A stretch of 64,000 nt of DNA from Aquisphaera insulae (GTDB taxonomy: Bacteria > Planctomycetota > Planctomycetia > Isosphaerales > Isosphaeraceae). The position numbers and the translations under genes are program-made. Under the pieces are notes generated by a model. That model made no database searches and was not told the DNA's origin. It worked only from the letters and a program-made list of their open reading frames with translations. The stretch covers positions 1 through 64,000 of the forward strand of contig NZ_JAALJH010000010.1 of the NCBI RefSeq assembly GCF_011064615.1, written 5' to 3'. This document shows positions 49,246 to 59,400 of the stretch, piece after piece. Position 1 is the stretch's first letter; each line of letters opens with the position of its first letter.

Positions 49246-50724
49246 ATGACCGTGGGTGCCGCCGAGAAGGGACCACAGACCGAGAGCGAATCCCAGGCCG
49301 TGGCCGTCGCGGCCCCGGCGGCGGATCCGCGGCGGATCCTGGTCGCCGAGGACAATGAGGATACTCGCGAGTCGTTCAAGCAGCTCCTGGAGCTGTCTCT
49401 CGGGATCGAGGTCGACGTGGCCCGCGACGGGGCCCAGGCCCTGGCGATGCTGACGGAGCGGCCCTACAGCGTCATGATCACGGACCTGAGGATGCCCAGG
49501 CTCGACGGCCTCAAGCTGATCGAGGAGATCCAGACGCGGCGGCTGCCGGTGACGGTCATCGTGACCACGGGCCACGGGAGCATCGATGAGGCCGTGCAGG
49601 CGATGCGGATGGGGGCCTACGACTTCCTCACCAAGCCGCCGGACCCGCAGCATCTCTGCGTGCTCGTCGAGCGGGCCCTCCGGGAGCGGTCGCTCCAGGA
49701 TGAGTTGGCCGCGCTCCGGTCGCAGATCGGCGACCGGCACGCCTTCTGGAACGTCCTCAGCAAGTGCCCCCGGATGTTCGAGATCTTCGAGCTGATCGGC
49801 CACATCGCCGAGACGACGACCACCGTCCTCATCGAGGGGGAGACCGGCACCGGCAAGGAGCAGATCGCGCGGGCCATCCACCAGGCGTCTTCCCCGCATC
49901 GCCGCGGGCCGTTCGTCGCGGTCCACTGTGCCGCTCTGCCGGAGACCCTGATGGAGAGCGAGCTCTTCGGCCACGAGAAGGGCTCCTTCACCGGCGCGGC
50001 GGCCCAGCGGAAGGGCCGGTTCGAGATGGCCAACAACGGGACCCTCTTCCTCGACGAGTGCGGCGACATCCCGATGTCGATGCAGGTGAAGCTGCTCCGC
50101 GTCCTCCAGGAGCGCCGGTTCGAGCGCGTCGGCGGCAACCAGCCGATCGAGATCGACGTCCGGGTGATCGCGGCCACCAACCGTAACCTCGAGGCGATGG
50201 TCAAGGAGGGGAAGTTCCGGGAGGACCTCTACTACCGCCTGAACGTGGTGAAGATCGACCTCCCCCCCCTGCGGCGGCGGCCCGAGGACATTCCGCTGCT
50301 GGCGACCTACTTCATCCAGAAGTACGCGCGGTCGGGCAACAACCCGCCCCACCTCGCCGAGGAGGCCATGGAGCGGCTGCTCTCGTTCGCCTGGCCGGGT
50401 AACATCCGCCAGCTCGAGAACGCCATGGAGCGAGCCTGCGTGACGGCGCGGAACGGCGTGATCCGGCCGGAGAACCTCCCCCCGGACCTGCAACCCAGGG
50501 CCGGCACCGGCAAGGCCTCGCTCCGCGCCGACCTGACGCGGCCGCTGGCGGAGCAGCTCGCCGAGATCACCACCGCCTTCGAGAAGCGCTACCTGCGCAA
50601 GGCCCTGCGCAAGGCCCGCGGCCACGTCGGCCGCTGTGCCAAGATCAGCGGCCTCTCGCGCCGCAGCGTCTCCGCCAAGATCGCCCAGTACAAGATCGAT
50701 ACGGCGGCCTACAAGCCGAAGTGA
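49246..50724 (+). CDS. NtrC-family sigma-54-dependent response regulator
   Basis: A protein of 492 residues from ATG 49246, with GGAGAG upstream; in-frame ATGs at 49231 and 49174 are alternatives. The receiver domain has the phospho-acceptor Asp80 (MITDLRMPRLDG). The AAA+ domain has Walker A GETGTGKE (about 198-205), the sigma-54 contact loop GSFTGA (246-251) and Walker B FLDECGD (Asp270). The C-terminal Fis-type helix-turn-helix is HVGRCAKISGLSRRSVSAKI. No histidine kinase is adjacent, so it is an orphan in this window. Its position after the oxidase terminator may or may not imply control of respiration. Confidence 0.93.
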   Translation: MTVGAAEKGPQTESESQAVAVAAPAADPRRILVAEDNEDTRESFKQLLELSLGIEVDVARDGAQALAMLTERPYSVMITDLRMPRLDGLKLIEEIQTRRLPVTVIVTTGHGSIDEAVQAMRMGAYDFLTKPPDPQHLCVLVERALRERSLQDELAALRSQIGDRHAFWNVLSKCPRMFEIFELIGHIAETTTTVLIEGETGTGKEQIARAIHQASSPHRRGPFVAVHCAALPETLMESELFGHEKGSFTGAAAQRKGRFEMANNGTLFLDECGDIPMSMQVKLLRVLQERRFERVGGNQPIEIDVRVIAATNRNLEAMVKEGKFREDLYYRLNVVKIDLPPLRRRPEDIPLLATYFIQKYARSGNNPPHLAEEAMERLLSFAWPGNIRQLENAMERACVTARNGVIRPENLPPDLQPRAGTGKASLRADLTRPLAEQLAEITTAFEKRYLRKALRKARGHVGRCAKISGLSRRSVSAKIAQYKIDTAAYKPK

Positions 50725-50886
50725 CGCTTCGGACATCGCCCCCCTGCCCTTCTCGACGGGAGGAGCACGGCACGGAATCTGCTTATCCACCGAAGGAGTA
50801 GCGTCTGGCAACTCGGCCGTTGTCCGGTCCGGCCGCCGACGGCCGGGGCGACTTCGCGCCGTCGGCCACTGAGGGGTGGATCAACC

Positions 50887-51366
50887 GTGAGCGAGATCGA
50901 CGATATTCGCCGGCAGATGGCCCAGATCCGCCATGATCTGCACCAGGACGTCTCGAGCGTCGTCAGCGGCGTCTCGGGGGTTGTCAGCGACGTGACCGAG
51001 GTCATGGACTGGCAGTCCTCCCTGCGGAAGCATCCTTATGCCGTGGTCGGCGCGGCATTCGTGGCGGGCTACCTGCTGGTCCCCCGTCGCAGGACGATCA
51101 CGACGGCCCTCGTCGATCAGGTGCGGCCGCTGGCGTCGTCCGCGGCAGTGGCCGGCCCCGCGGCCCGCCCGACGAAGAAATTCCGGCCCATCTCCTGGGC
51201 GCTCGGCATGGTCGCGCCGCTGGCGAGCCAGGCCATCCAGGCCTACGCGATGTCGTGGGTCGAATCGAAGCTCAAGGAGCAGATTCATCCGAGCCCGGAC
51301 GACGGGCGGCAGGCCGCCCCCCGCCCGGGCCAGTATCCATACCCGGCGCCCGGCCGATTCCGCTGA
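50887..51366 (+). CDS. YqjD/DUF883-like membrane-associated protein
   Basis: A protein of 159 residues; GTG start. The N-terminal helix (DDIRRQMAQIRHDLHQDVSS), the short hydrophobic segment HPYAVVGAAFVAGYLLVPRR and the overall plan resemble ElaB/YqjD-type proteins. A Pro-rich end follows. First of three small membrane-protein genes downstream of the sigma-54 activator; in other bacteria such proteins are stress or stationary-phase products. Confidence 0.65.
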   Translation: MSEIDDIRRQMAQIRHDLHQDVSSVVSGVSGVVSDVTEVMDWQSSLRKHPYAVVGAAFVAGYLLVPRRRTITTALVDQVRPLASSAAVAGPAARPTKKFRPISWALGMVAPLASQAIQAYAMSWVESKLKEQIHPSPDDGRQAAPRPGQYPYPAPGRFR

Positions 51367-51390
51367 GCGAACGTCGCGGGGAAACCGACC

Positions 51391-51591
51391 ATGAGCAGGA
51401 ACTCGATCCCGTCGCGGCCCAAGGCCGCCCTGCCGCCCCCGGTGGCGGCCCGCAGCACCTTCGGTGAGATCGCGGACGCCGTGGGACCGATCCGTGAAAC
51501 ATTCGAGCAAGCGATCGGAGACCACCCGCTGAGGGCGGCGGCCGTTTCGCTGGCCCTGGGAGTCCTCGTCGGATGGCTGATCAAAAGGTGA
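51391..51591 (+). CDS. Small DUF883-like protein
   Basis: A protein of 66 residues: FGEIADAVGPIRETFEQAIG, then the membrane stretch HPLRAAAVSLALGVLVGWLI. It ends in KR. It looks like a short form of the preceding protein's anchor and overlaps the next gene by 19 nt, so it is probably real despite its size. Confidence 0.65.
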   Translation: MSRNSIPSRPKAALPPPVAARSTFGEIADAVGPIRETFEQAIGDHPLRAAAVSLALGVLVGWLIKR

Positions 51592-52028
51592 GGAATGGCC
51601 TCGCGGCGCCCGCATCCGTGCCCGGCGGCCGGATGAACAACGGCGTCTTCGAGGGGGTCAGCTCCTTCGGCAACGACCTGGCGACGCTCGCCGGCCTCCA
51701 GGTGAAGCTCGTCGCGTGCGACCTCCGGGACAGCACCAAATCCGCCGCCCCGCTCGTCGCCGGGCTCGTGGCCCTGGGGACGATCGCCGGCGCCAGCGCC
51801 GTGGTCGGGCTCACCGGCTTCTCGCTCTGGCTGGCGACCGTCCTGGAAGCCCCTCCGGGGGTCGTCATGATGGCGGTGGCCCTCGGCGGCCTCGTGATCG
51901 CCAGCCTCGGCGCCTTCTTCATCGCCCGGTCGCTGGGATCGTGCTTCGCCTATTTCCGCCGCTCGCAGGAAGAGCTCGAGCGGAATATCGCCTGGATCAA
52001 GACCACGCTCGTGCACAGCGGCCGCTGA
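51573..52028 (+). CDS. Phage-holin-superfamily (Holin-X, DUF1469-like) membrane protein
   Basis: A protein of 151 residues. After an amphipathic segment (LATLAGLQVKLVACDLRDST) come two membrane helices (PLVAGLVALGTIAGASAVVG and VVMMAVALGGLVIASLGAFF). The end EELERNIAWIKTTL is typical of the family, which in non-phage contexts sits next to DUF883-like genes. Third gene of the small operon; no phage genes are nearby. Confidence 0.75.
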   Translation: MADQKVRNGLAAPASVPGGRMNNGVFEGVSSFGNDLATLAGLQVKLVACDLRDSTKSAAPLVAGLVALGTIAGASAVVGLTGFSLWLATVLEAPPGVVMMAVALGGLVIASLGAFFIARSLGSCFAYFRRSQEELERNIAWIKTTLVHSGR

Positions 52029-52048
52029 GGCCCTCGCCGCGCGACGGC

Positions 52049-52366
52049 TTACTCGGACTCGAGGATCTCTCCGGACGGCGAGACGCGGACTTCCCGGATC
52101 TTCCCGTTGGACTGCTGCCCGCGAATCTCGTAGGAGTGGAGCTTGCCCTGCGAATCGAGGTTCTCCCACGCCTCCTTGAAATCGACCCCGGGGATGTGCT
52201 TCTTGGCCGCCGCGTGCATCGGCTCGGGGACCTTGTCGAATGCGATGGCCTTCTTGGTGATCCCGGGGGGGAGCTCGTCGTTGTCGCAGCCGACGACGAG
52301 GATCGCCACGGAGGCGTACAACCCGAGGAACGAGGCGGCCCATCGGCCCGTCTTCTTAGTAACCAT
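52049..52366 (-). CDS. PepSY-like lipoprotein
   Basis: A protein of 105 residues. The signal ends in the lipobox VVGC. The mature part ([55 protein letters not shown]) has the alternating pattern of PepSY-type domains. Its start overlaps the 3' end of the upstream DUF1559 gene by 11 nt, so both are likely co-transcribed. Confidence 0.75.
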   Translation of the reverse strand: MVTKKTGRWAASFLGLYASVAILVVGCDNDELPPGITKKAIAFDKVPEPMHAAAKKHIPGVDFKEAWENLDSQGKLHSYEIRGQQSNGKIREVRVSPSGEILESE

Positions 52367-53345
52367 CGTTGATCAACTCCCCACGGTCCCTCGTGCTCAG
52401 GGCCTTGTAGAGCGCGTAATTCATCTGGTTTTGCAGGAAGCGGACGTGGCCGTCGCAATAGAGGAAATAGGACCCCTTGCCGTGACGGCTGAGGAACTGG
52501 TTGACGTCTCCATAGGGATCGCCCGGCCCATGCCCCTCTCCGGTATGCCCGAGGATCATCCCCGATCCATCCTCGCGGACGCAGACGCCGGCGTCGGGCT
52601 CGAAGGGATTGGGGGCGCATGACCAGAAGGTCGCCCTGGGGACGGAGCCGACCCAGGTGGCCTGGCCCCGGCCGAGGTTGAGGTTCGTCGACCGCTCTCC
52701 CACGCAGAGGGTCTGGCCGAGCCCGTCGGTGATGGCCGAATACGTCGTGAAGCTGCCGCGGTAGAAGACGCCTTCGCCGTCCACGCCCGGCTCGCCGATG
52801 CCGTAGACCCCGATGTAATTCGAGCCGCCGACATCGCAGATCGGTTCGAACGCGGAGTAGATCTTCCCCATGAATATCCAGGTCTCCCCGTTGGTCGCCG
52901 TCCATCGAGTGGGCATCGAATCGGACGGGCACAGGAAGACGGACATGTTCGTCACCCGGACCGTGAGCTGATCGGGGCCGATCATGGGGGACTCGAACTT
53001 CAGTTGATTGCTGAGCGCCTGCTGGTCGAGCTGCGGCAGGATCATGCTCGCCCAGCCCCAGCCCGGGCCCGTCTCGACACGGTCGATCGAGTTCCAGAGC
53101 GAAACGTAACCCGGCGGCAGGCCGCCATGGACGGTCGCATACTGTGCGAGGGCGAGGCCGATCTGCTTCAGGTTGTTCTGACAGTGGCTGCGACGGGCCT
53201 GTTCTCGCGCAGCCTGGACCGCGGGCAGGAGCAACGCGACCAGGACGCCGATGATCGCGATCACGACCAGCAACTCAATCAGGGTAAAGGCGTCGCGTCG
53301 ACTCGGGCCTGGGTGGCCCGGTGCATGCGGATACCGTAAGCACAT
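52356..53345 (-). CDS. DUF1559 pilin-like protein with H-x9-DG ending
   Basis: A protein of 329 residues. Type IV pilin/pseudopilin N-terminus: [20 protein letters not shown], with a prepilin cleavage site before FTLIE. Then the DUF1559 signature [20 protein letters not shown]. The C-terminal motif [12 protein letters not shown] has the H-x9-DG spacing. Such proteins exist in many copies in planctomycetes and are thought to be envelope-associated. The start at 53345 has a short basic leader, normal for pilins. Confidence 0.93.
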   Translation of the reverse strand: MCLRYPHAPGHPGPSRRDAFTLIELLVVIAIIGVLVALLLPAVQAAREQARRSHCQNNLKQIGLALAQYATVHGGLPPGYVSLWNSIDRVETGPGWGWASMILPQLDQQALSNQLKFESPMIGPDQLTVRVTNMSVFLCPSDSMPTRWTATNGETWIFMGKIYSAFEPICDVGGSNYIGVYGIGEPGVDGEGVFYRGSFTTYSAITDGLGQTLCVGERSTNLNLGRGQATWVGSVPRATFWSCAPNPFEPDAGVCVREDGSGMILGHTGEGHGPGDPYGDVNQFLSRHGKGSYFLYCDGHVRFLQNQMNYALYKALSTRDRGELINDGY

Positions 53346-53477
53346 GTCGATAATACCTCAGGCGGCGCTCTTCAGGATTGAGACGGTGCCCGGGCAGGGC
53401 GGAACGCCGCCCCCCGGGCACCAGTGTAACAGCTTCAGTCGTCTTCAGTCGTCCCCGCTAGGAGCGAGTCCGCGGAT

Positions 53478-56400
53478 TCAGCTCCCCTTCTTGCGGAAAA
53501 GGTTGCGGCTGCGGACGACCGAACCGATCGCCTCGTCGATCACGGTGACGCTCGCCGCGGACGGCACCGCTTGCGAAGCATCGTCTCGAAGGCGGACGAC
53601 CGGTCGGGCCGCGGCGGCGGCCTTCGCCTTCACGCTGTTCACGACGCGGGGCGGCTTCGCCACCTTGAAGGCGAGCGCGGCGCTGACCTGATCCGGGGTG
53701 CCGGCCGGCCCCTGACTGCCGACGAGGAACGTGTAGTTCCCCTGGGCGAGCTTCGGCTTCGTCACGTGAAAGGTGAACGAGCCCGAGGCATCGGCCGTGG
53801 TCGTCGCGACGATCTTCTGGCCCTTGATCCCCTTGCCGCTGATCACCAGGGTCACGATCGAGCCGGCCGGAGCCGTGCCGCTCACCCATGGCTTGACGCC
53901 GGGACTCACATAGATGATCCCGTTCACCACCGTCGCCGTCCCGTTGGCAAAGCCCAACGTCGTCGGCGTGACGGTCACGGTCGTGCCCCCGCCGGTGGTC
54001 GTGCCCCCGCCGGTGGTCGTGCCCCCGCCGGTGGTCGTGCCCCCGCCGGTGGTCGTCCCTCCGCCGGTGGTCGTGCCCCCGCCGGTGGTCGTCCCTCCGC
54101 CGGTGGTCGTCCCTCCGCCGGTGGTCGTGCCCCCGCCGGTGGTCGTGCCCCCGCCGGTGGTCGTCCCTCCGCCGGTGGTCGTGCCCTCGCCGGCGGTCGC
54201 CGTCGAGGAAGAGTTGCTGAGCAGGTAGAAGAGCGGGCTCGCGGCCGGGACGACCGTCAGGCCGGCGAAGCCGTTGAATGTGGCGATGACGGTGTCCGTC
54301 GCGCCGGTGGAGTCGGTCGGGTCCTTCATCAGGAACTGGAGGGTCCCCGGGCGATAGACGGCGGGCTGAACCGAGCCGGTGCCCTGGTAGTCGGCGGACA
54401 CCGGGATGTCGCCGGGCTGGAAGGTGACGGTCCGGGTGGTGGTGGGCGAGACGAGGATGGTGAAGACCCCCGTCGCCTGGTCGAAGACCGCGGCCTCGGT
54501 CCTGTGGGACGAGACCGTGTTGTCGTACTGGCCCTGGACCGGTATCAGGGTGGCGGACGGGGTCACGCCCGGGATCGTGATGAACTCGGCCGGGTTGCCG
54601 GCCCCTTCAAACACGATGAACTGGCCGGTGCTGGGCCGGAAGACGGCCAACTGATCCTTGCCGGTCCCGTCGTAGTCGCCGACGGCGGGGACGTCGCCCT
54701 CGAGCCCGAACTGGTACGTCTTGAGCCCCTGCGGGGTCAAGACGGTCCACTGGCCCACCGCCCCGGACGGCGTGGTGATGATGTCGTAGACGCCGAGCTC
54801 GGTGGCGCCGGGGCCGTCGAAGTTGCCGACGAAGGGGATGCTCCCCCCGTAGATCGGGCTGCTGGGCATCCCGAGGACCAAGGTCGTCGTCGTCTTGGTG
54901 GACGATATGGCGATCGTCCACGTGGCCGTGGCGCGGTTGTAGGTGACCAGATCGGTCTTGCCGTCCCCGTCGTAGTCGGCCTGCAGCGGGATGTCGGTGG
55001 GGGTCCCGAGCGCCTGGCCGTTGGTAAACCAGCGGGGGACGTTCGAGGGCGCGGTGGGATCGACGTACCAGAGGCCCTGGTTCGTGGGTGCGTACCGGAC
55101 GTAGAGCGCGGTCTGCGCCTGGGCCAGGTCCTTGGGCGTGGGGAGATTGGCGGGGGGGATGTTGGCATCGAGCGGGTTGCCGCCGTAGTCCGAGCCGACG
55201 GTGACGATCGACACGGTGACGACCGGGCTAGGAGCGGGTGCCGAGTTGCCGAGGACATCGACGGCGACGGCCACCAGGGAGATCTTCCCGTTGGGCGACG
55301 CGTTGGACAGGTTGACGGTGAACGTCCCGTCCGCGAGGGGCGTCGCCTTGCCGACGTACGTGCCGGTGGGCTGGCCGTTGGCGCCGGCCCGGAAGAGGTA
55401 GACGGTCGTCCCCTGGGCGTTGGCGGCGCCGACGGTGCCGACGAAGTTCGGGACGCGGACGTTGGTGATGTTGTCGCCCCGGATGCCCGAGTCGTTGTCC
55501 GCCAGGAGGCTCAGGGTCGGGGCCAGGGTCGGGCCATGCGTCTTGACGGTGAACGAGACGGGCGTGCTGTCCTTGCTGCCGATGATATTGGTGGCCCGGG
55601 CAAGGAGCTTGTAGGACCCATCCGTGAACGTCGGGTAGTTGGGGGTGCTGCTGTTGAAGACGAACGCGCCGGTGACGGGATCGACGGTCGTGATCACCGG
55701 GGTCGGGAATGACGTCGCGTTGCCGTTGGCGTCGACCAGCATCAGCTCGACGCTGTCGACGTTGTTGTCGGTGACGCCGCTGAAGATCGGCGTCACGGTC
55801 TTGACGTAGGTCACGCCGCCGGAGGTGATGAGGTCCGTCGGCGGGATCGTCGAGATCCCCAGGGTGACCTTGGAGGGGATGGTGGTCGGCGGCACCGGCG
55901 GCAGCGGCGGCAGGTTGGTGGCATTGAGATAGAACGTGAGCGTCAGGACGTTGCCCACGGCACCCGCGTCGTCGGTGGCGTAGACCTGGATGGTCTTCAG
56001 CCCGTTGGTCGTGAAGCCGGCGGTGCCGGAGTAGGTCGTGAGGCTGAAGTTGCCCAGGGCGTCGGTCCAGTTCGCCGGGACGTTCGTCGCCGCGACGTTG
56101 TTCTTGTCGAAGCCGCCGATGATCCTCCAGTTGGCCGAGTTGGGGTCGCTGACGTCCTTGATGGTGATGCGGGTGGCGTTCTTGAACGCCGAGATCGAGC
56201 TCAGGCCCGTGAACGTCGGCGTGGCGGTGTCGACGATCACCGTGCCGTCGGTGGTCGTCCCGTTGGTGTCGTCCGGGTCGATCGCCAGGCTGCTGGGGAA
56301 GACCAGCGGGGCGAGCCGGATCGCATAGGATCCATTCCCGTAGGTCGTCGCCAGGAGGAGGTCGGGATCGGTGGCCTTGGGGCCGGCGGGATCATAGGGC

Positions 56401-59400
56401 CCGGCCAGGTCGGGGCGGCCGGTGCTGGTGTCGACGTTCCCCAGCGAAAGCCCCAGGTCGGAGACGATGGCGTGCGGCAGGTAGCCGCCGTTGACCGAAG
56501 CGTTGTCCAGGGACTGATCGGGGAACAGGGTCCAGGTCTTCCCCTTGTCGATCGACCGGTAGACGCCCGAGTTGGCGCTGACGTAGAGCACCGGGTGGAC
56601 CGGGCTGTTGGCCCTGGTGGCGTCGTCGGGGATCGCATAGCGCCAGTCGGCGACGATGGCGGAGAGGGACCCGGCCAGGTTGTACGTGATGGCGTTGGGG
56701 TCCGTCGTCGGGTCGTAGGACTGGCCGAAGATGGAGTAGGAGAGATCGAAGATGTTGCCGCTGATGTTGACCCACGTCGGGGTCGGGTTGCTGGCCGAGG
56801 GGACCGAGTCGGCGAGCCAGTAGACGCCGCGGCTGGTCACCGCATAGGCCTCGTGGCTGCCGCGGTTGGGGTTGGTGATGATCCGCTGCACGGCGGAGCC
56901 GTCGAGCCCGGCGGAGATCTCGGTCCAGGCGTTCCCGGATCCCGGGGTGCCGCCGCCGGTCCGGCTCAGGAAGATGCGGCCGCCCGCGGTCCCCACGTAC
57001 ATGAAGTTGCCGAGGTTGCCGATCCCCCCCGGGGCGTTCGGATCCGGGGCACCATAGGCCAGGGCGATGCTCGGGCTGTTGGCGCCGAAGACGTCGGGGG
57101 AGCCGATCTCGTACCAGGTCACGCCCTGGGTCTCGGTGGCGAAGACGCGACCGGTGCCGGAGCTGATCATGGCCTGGTTGCTGTTGAGCGGATTGACGAC
57201 GAAGTTGATCGTCCCCAGGAAGGGCCACTGCGGGTCGGGCGTGTTGCCCCCGTTGGCCGTCTGGACCAGCCCGAAGGTGCGGCCGATGCCGTCGACCTGG
57301 AAGAAGTTGGTGTTCCCGCCGCCGCAGCAGGGCCACCAGTACTGGTAGACGGTCCCCTTGCCCTGCTGGTCGGTGGCCACCCCGCCGGCGTCGCCGCCCG
57401 GCCCGGACCAGGTGAGATTGCCGTTGTTGAGGATGTTTGCATCCGAGATCGGGCCGCCGTCGTCCTGGGCACTGCCGTAGAACAGGCCGTGGAGGTTGGA
57501 GTTGGCCGCCGCCACGAAGCTGGGCTGCACCGCGCCGAAATAGAACTGGGTGATCTGGAGGTTGCCGTTGCGATTGATGCCCGGCATGGACACGGTGCCG
57601 AGCTGGCTGAGGTAGGTCCCGTTGTCGTCGAGGCCCGACCAGACGCCCTGATCATTCCCGACGACCAGCCGCGGCAGGCCGGTGAGCGGATCCACCATCG
57701 TGAAGGAGCGGTGGGCGTCGGTGCCGGAGAGGTCGAATGGGATCCACGTCACGCCGAAGCCGTTGTTCGTGAACGAGGCGGCATTGCTGACGCGGAGCGT
57801 CGAGTTCGACAGGAACGGGGAGCTCGGATCCCGGATGAAGTTGAGGAAGGAGGCCTCGGAGCCGTTGAACCTCGGGAGGCCGTTACGCGGGCTCGTGAGC
57901 GAAACGGCCCCGGTCGAGTTCAGGTCAAGTGCCCCGTCCTTCGCCACCGAGGAGGTCGGCGTCAGGTTGTGGGCGTCCCAGATGTTGGTCGAGTCGATGC
58001 GGATCAATCCCGTATCGCCGTGCTGGGCACCGCCCAGATAGACGATGTTCGGGTTGGTCGGATCGATGGCCAGGGTGATGTTGTAGTTCCCCTGGGCCGC
58101 CAGGCCGCCCGGCGCGCCGCCGAGGATCGGGTAGTCGGCCAGGGACACGTCGTTGCTGGGCACGGCCTGGACGTGGGAGCCGCCGGCCCCGGGGACCACC
58201 GGCAGGGTCGGGATGCGGACCCGGGTCCAGTTGGCGCCGAAGTCCTTGGTCAGGTACAGCCCATTGAAGCTGCCGTCGGGGTTGGAGACCGCCGCGTAGA
58301 GCCAGCCCTCGTAGATTCGATCCTGGATCGCGTTCCCGGTGAGGGCCGGGTTGGCCAGGACGATCCGCCCCTGGGCCCCGTTGGGCGACGGCGTGGTCGC
58401 CGGGTTGACGTTCGTGTTGTTGGTCGTATTGACGATCAGGCCGTTGCCGTTGGTGCCGGACATCAGGTTCCAGACCTGGCCGCGGTTGTCGCTCTTGTAG
58501 ACGCCGTCGCCCCGGAAGGCGGCATAGACCCTCTGGAGGTTGCCGTCGGCGACGCCCGTGGCGCTGGCGGGGTCGAGCGTCACGTCGGTGGCCTGGCCGC
58601 CCCGCATGAGCGTCCAGTGGGCGCCCGTGTCGATGCTCCGCCAGATGCCGCCGTTGCCGCCGCTGAGGGCGGCATACATGATCACGTTGCCGGTCGGCGT
58701 GAGCTGGGGATCGACGACCACCTTGAAGGAAGTGGTCCCCACGAAGGCCCGGTCGCGAGCCGTCGAGTTATAGGGGAGGAGGTTGCCCGAGGAGTCGACG
58801 TTGGTCGTGCTGTCGTAGAGGTCCCAGGTGGCGCCGCCATCCTTGGAGATCAGGAAGCCGACGCCCGCGCTGGCGGTGTCGCCCTCGCCGGTGGAGGCGA
58901 GGATGATCGACTGGTTGGGGTCGTTGTTCCGCCCGAAGACGGCGATCCCGCCGATGTTGACCGCGTTGTTGGGCCCGAAGCTGGTCAGGGGCACGTAGGT
59001 CGGGCCGGCCGGGTCGGTCGTCAGGAAGTTGGTGGTCTTCCAGATGCCTCCGCTCGCCCCGCCGACGTAGACCGTGTTCCCCGACGGATCCGACGGATCG
59101 ACCGCCAGCCCGCCGATCCGCCCGGTCCGGCCGCTGATCGGGGCCGGGCCGACCGCCGTCCACGTCGTGTGCGACAGCGGATTGGACGGGTCCATCGTGA
59201 AGATGCGGAAACTCCCGTTGACCCGGTCCGCCACGGGCTCTCCCAGCCCGGAGGTCGGCAGCGGCTTCTCGAAGCTCAGCGACCAGTTGTTGAGCTTACC
59301 GGTGAGCGACGTGCTGGAGCTCGAGACGACCAGCGTCCAGGCCCCGCCCGAGGTCAGCCCCTTGAACGCGGTGAGCAGCGACTGCTGGGGATTGAACGTC

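Noticed and set aside
51573..52028. Prophage indicated by the holin-family gene
   Set aside because: No other phage genes nearby; this Holin-X type commonly occurs outside phages beside DUF883-like genes.
53983..54180. Possible CRISPR-like array
   Set aside because: Units are 18 nt, contiguous, without spacers, and in frame as TTTGGG coding repeats.
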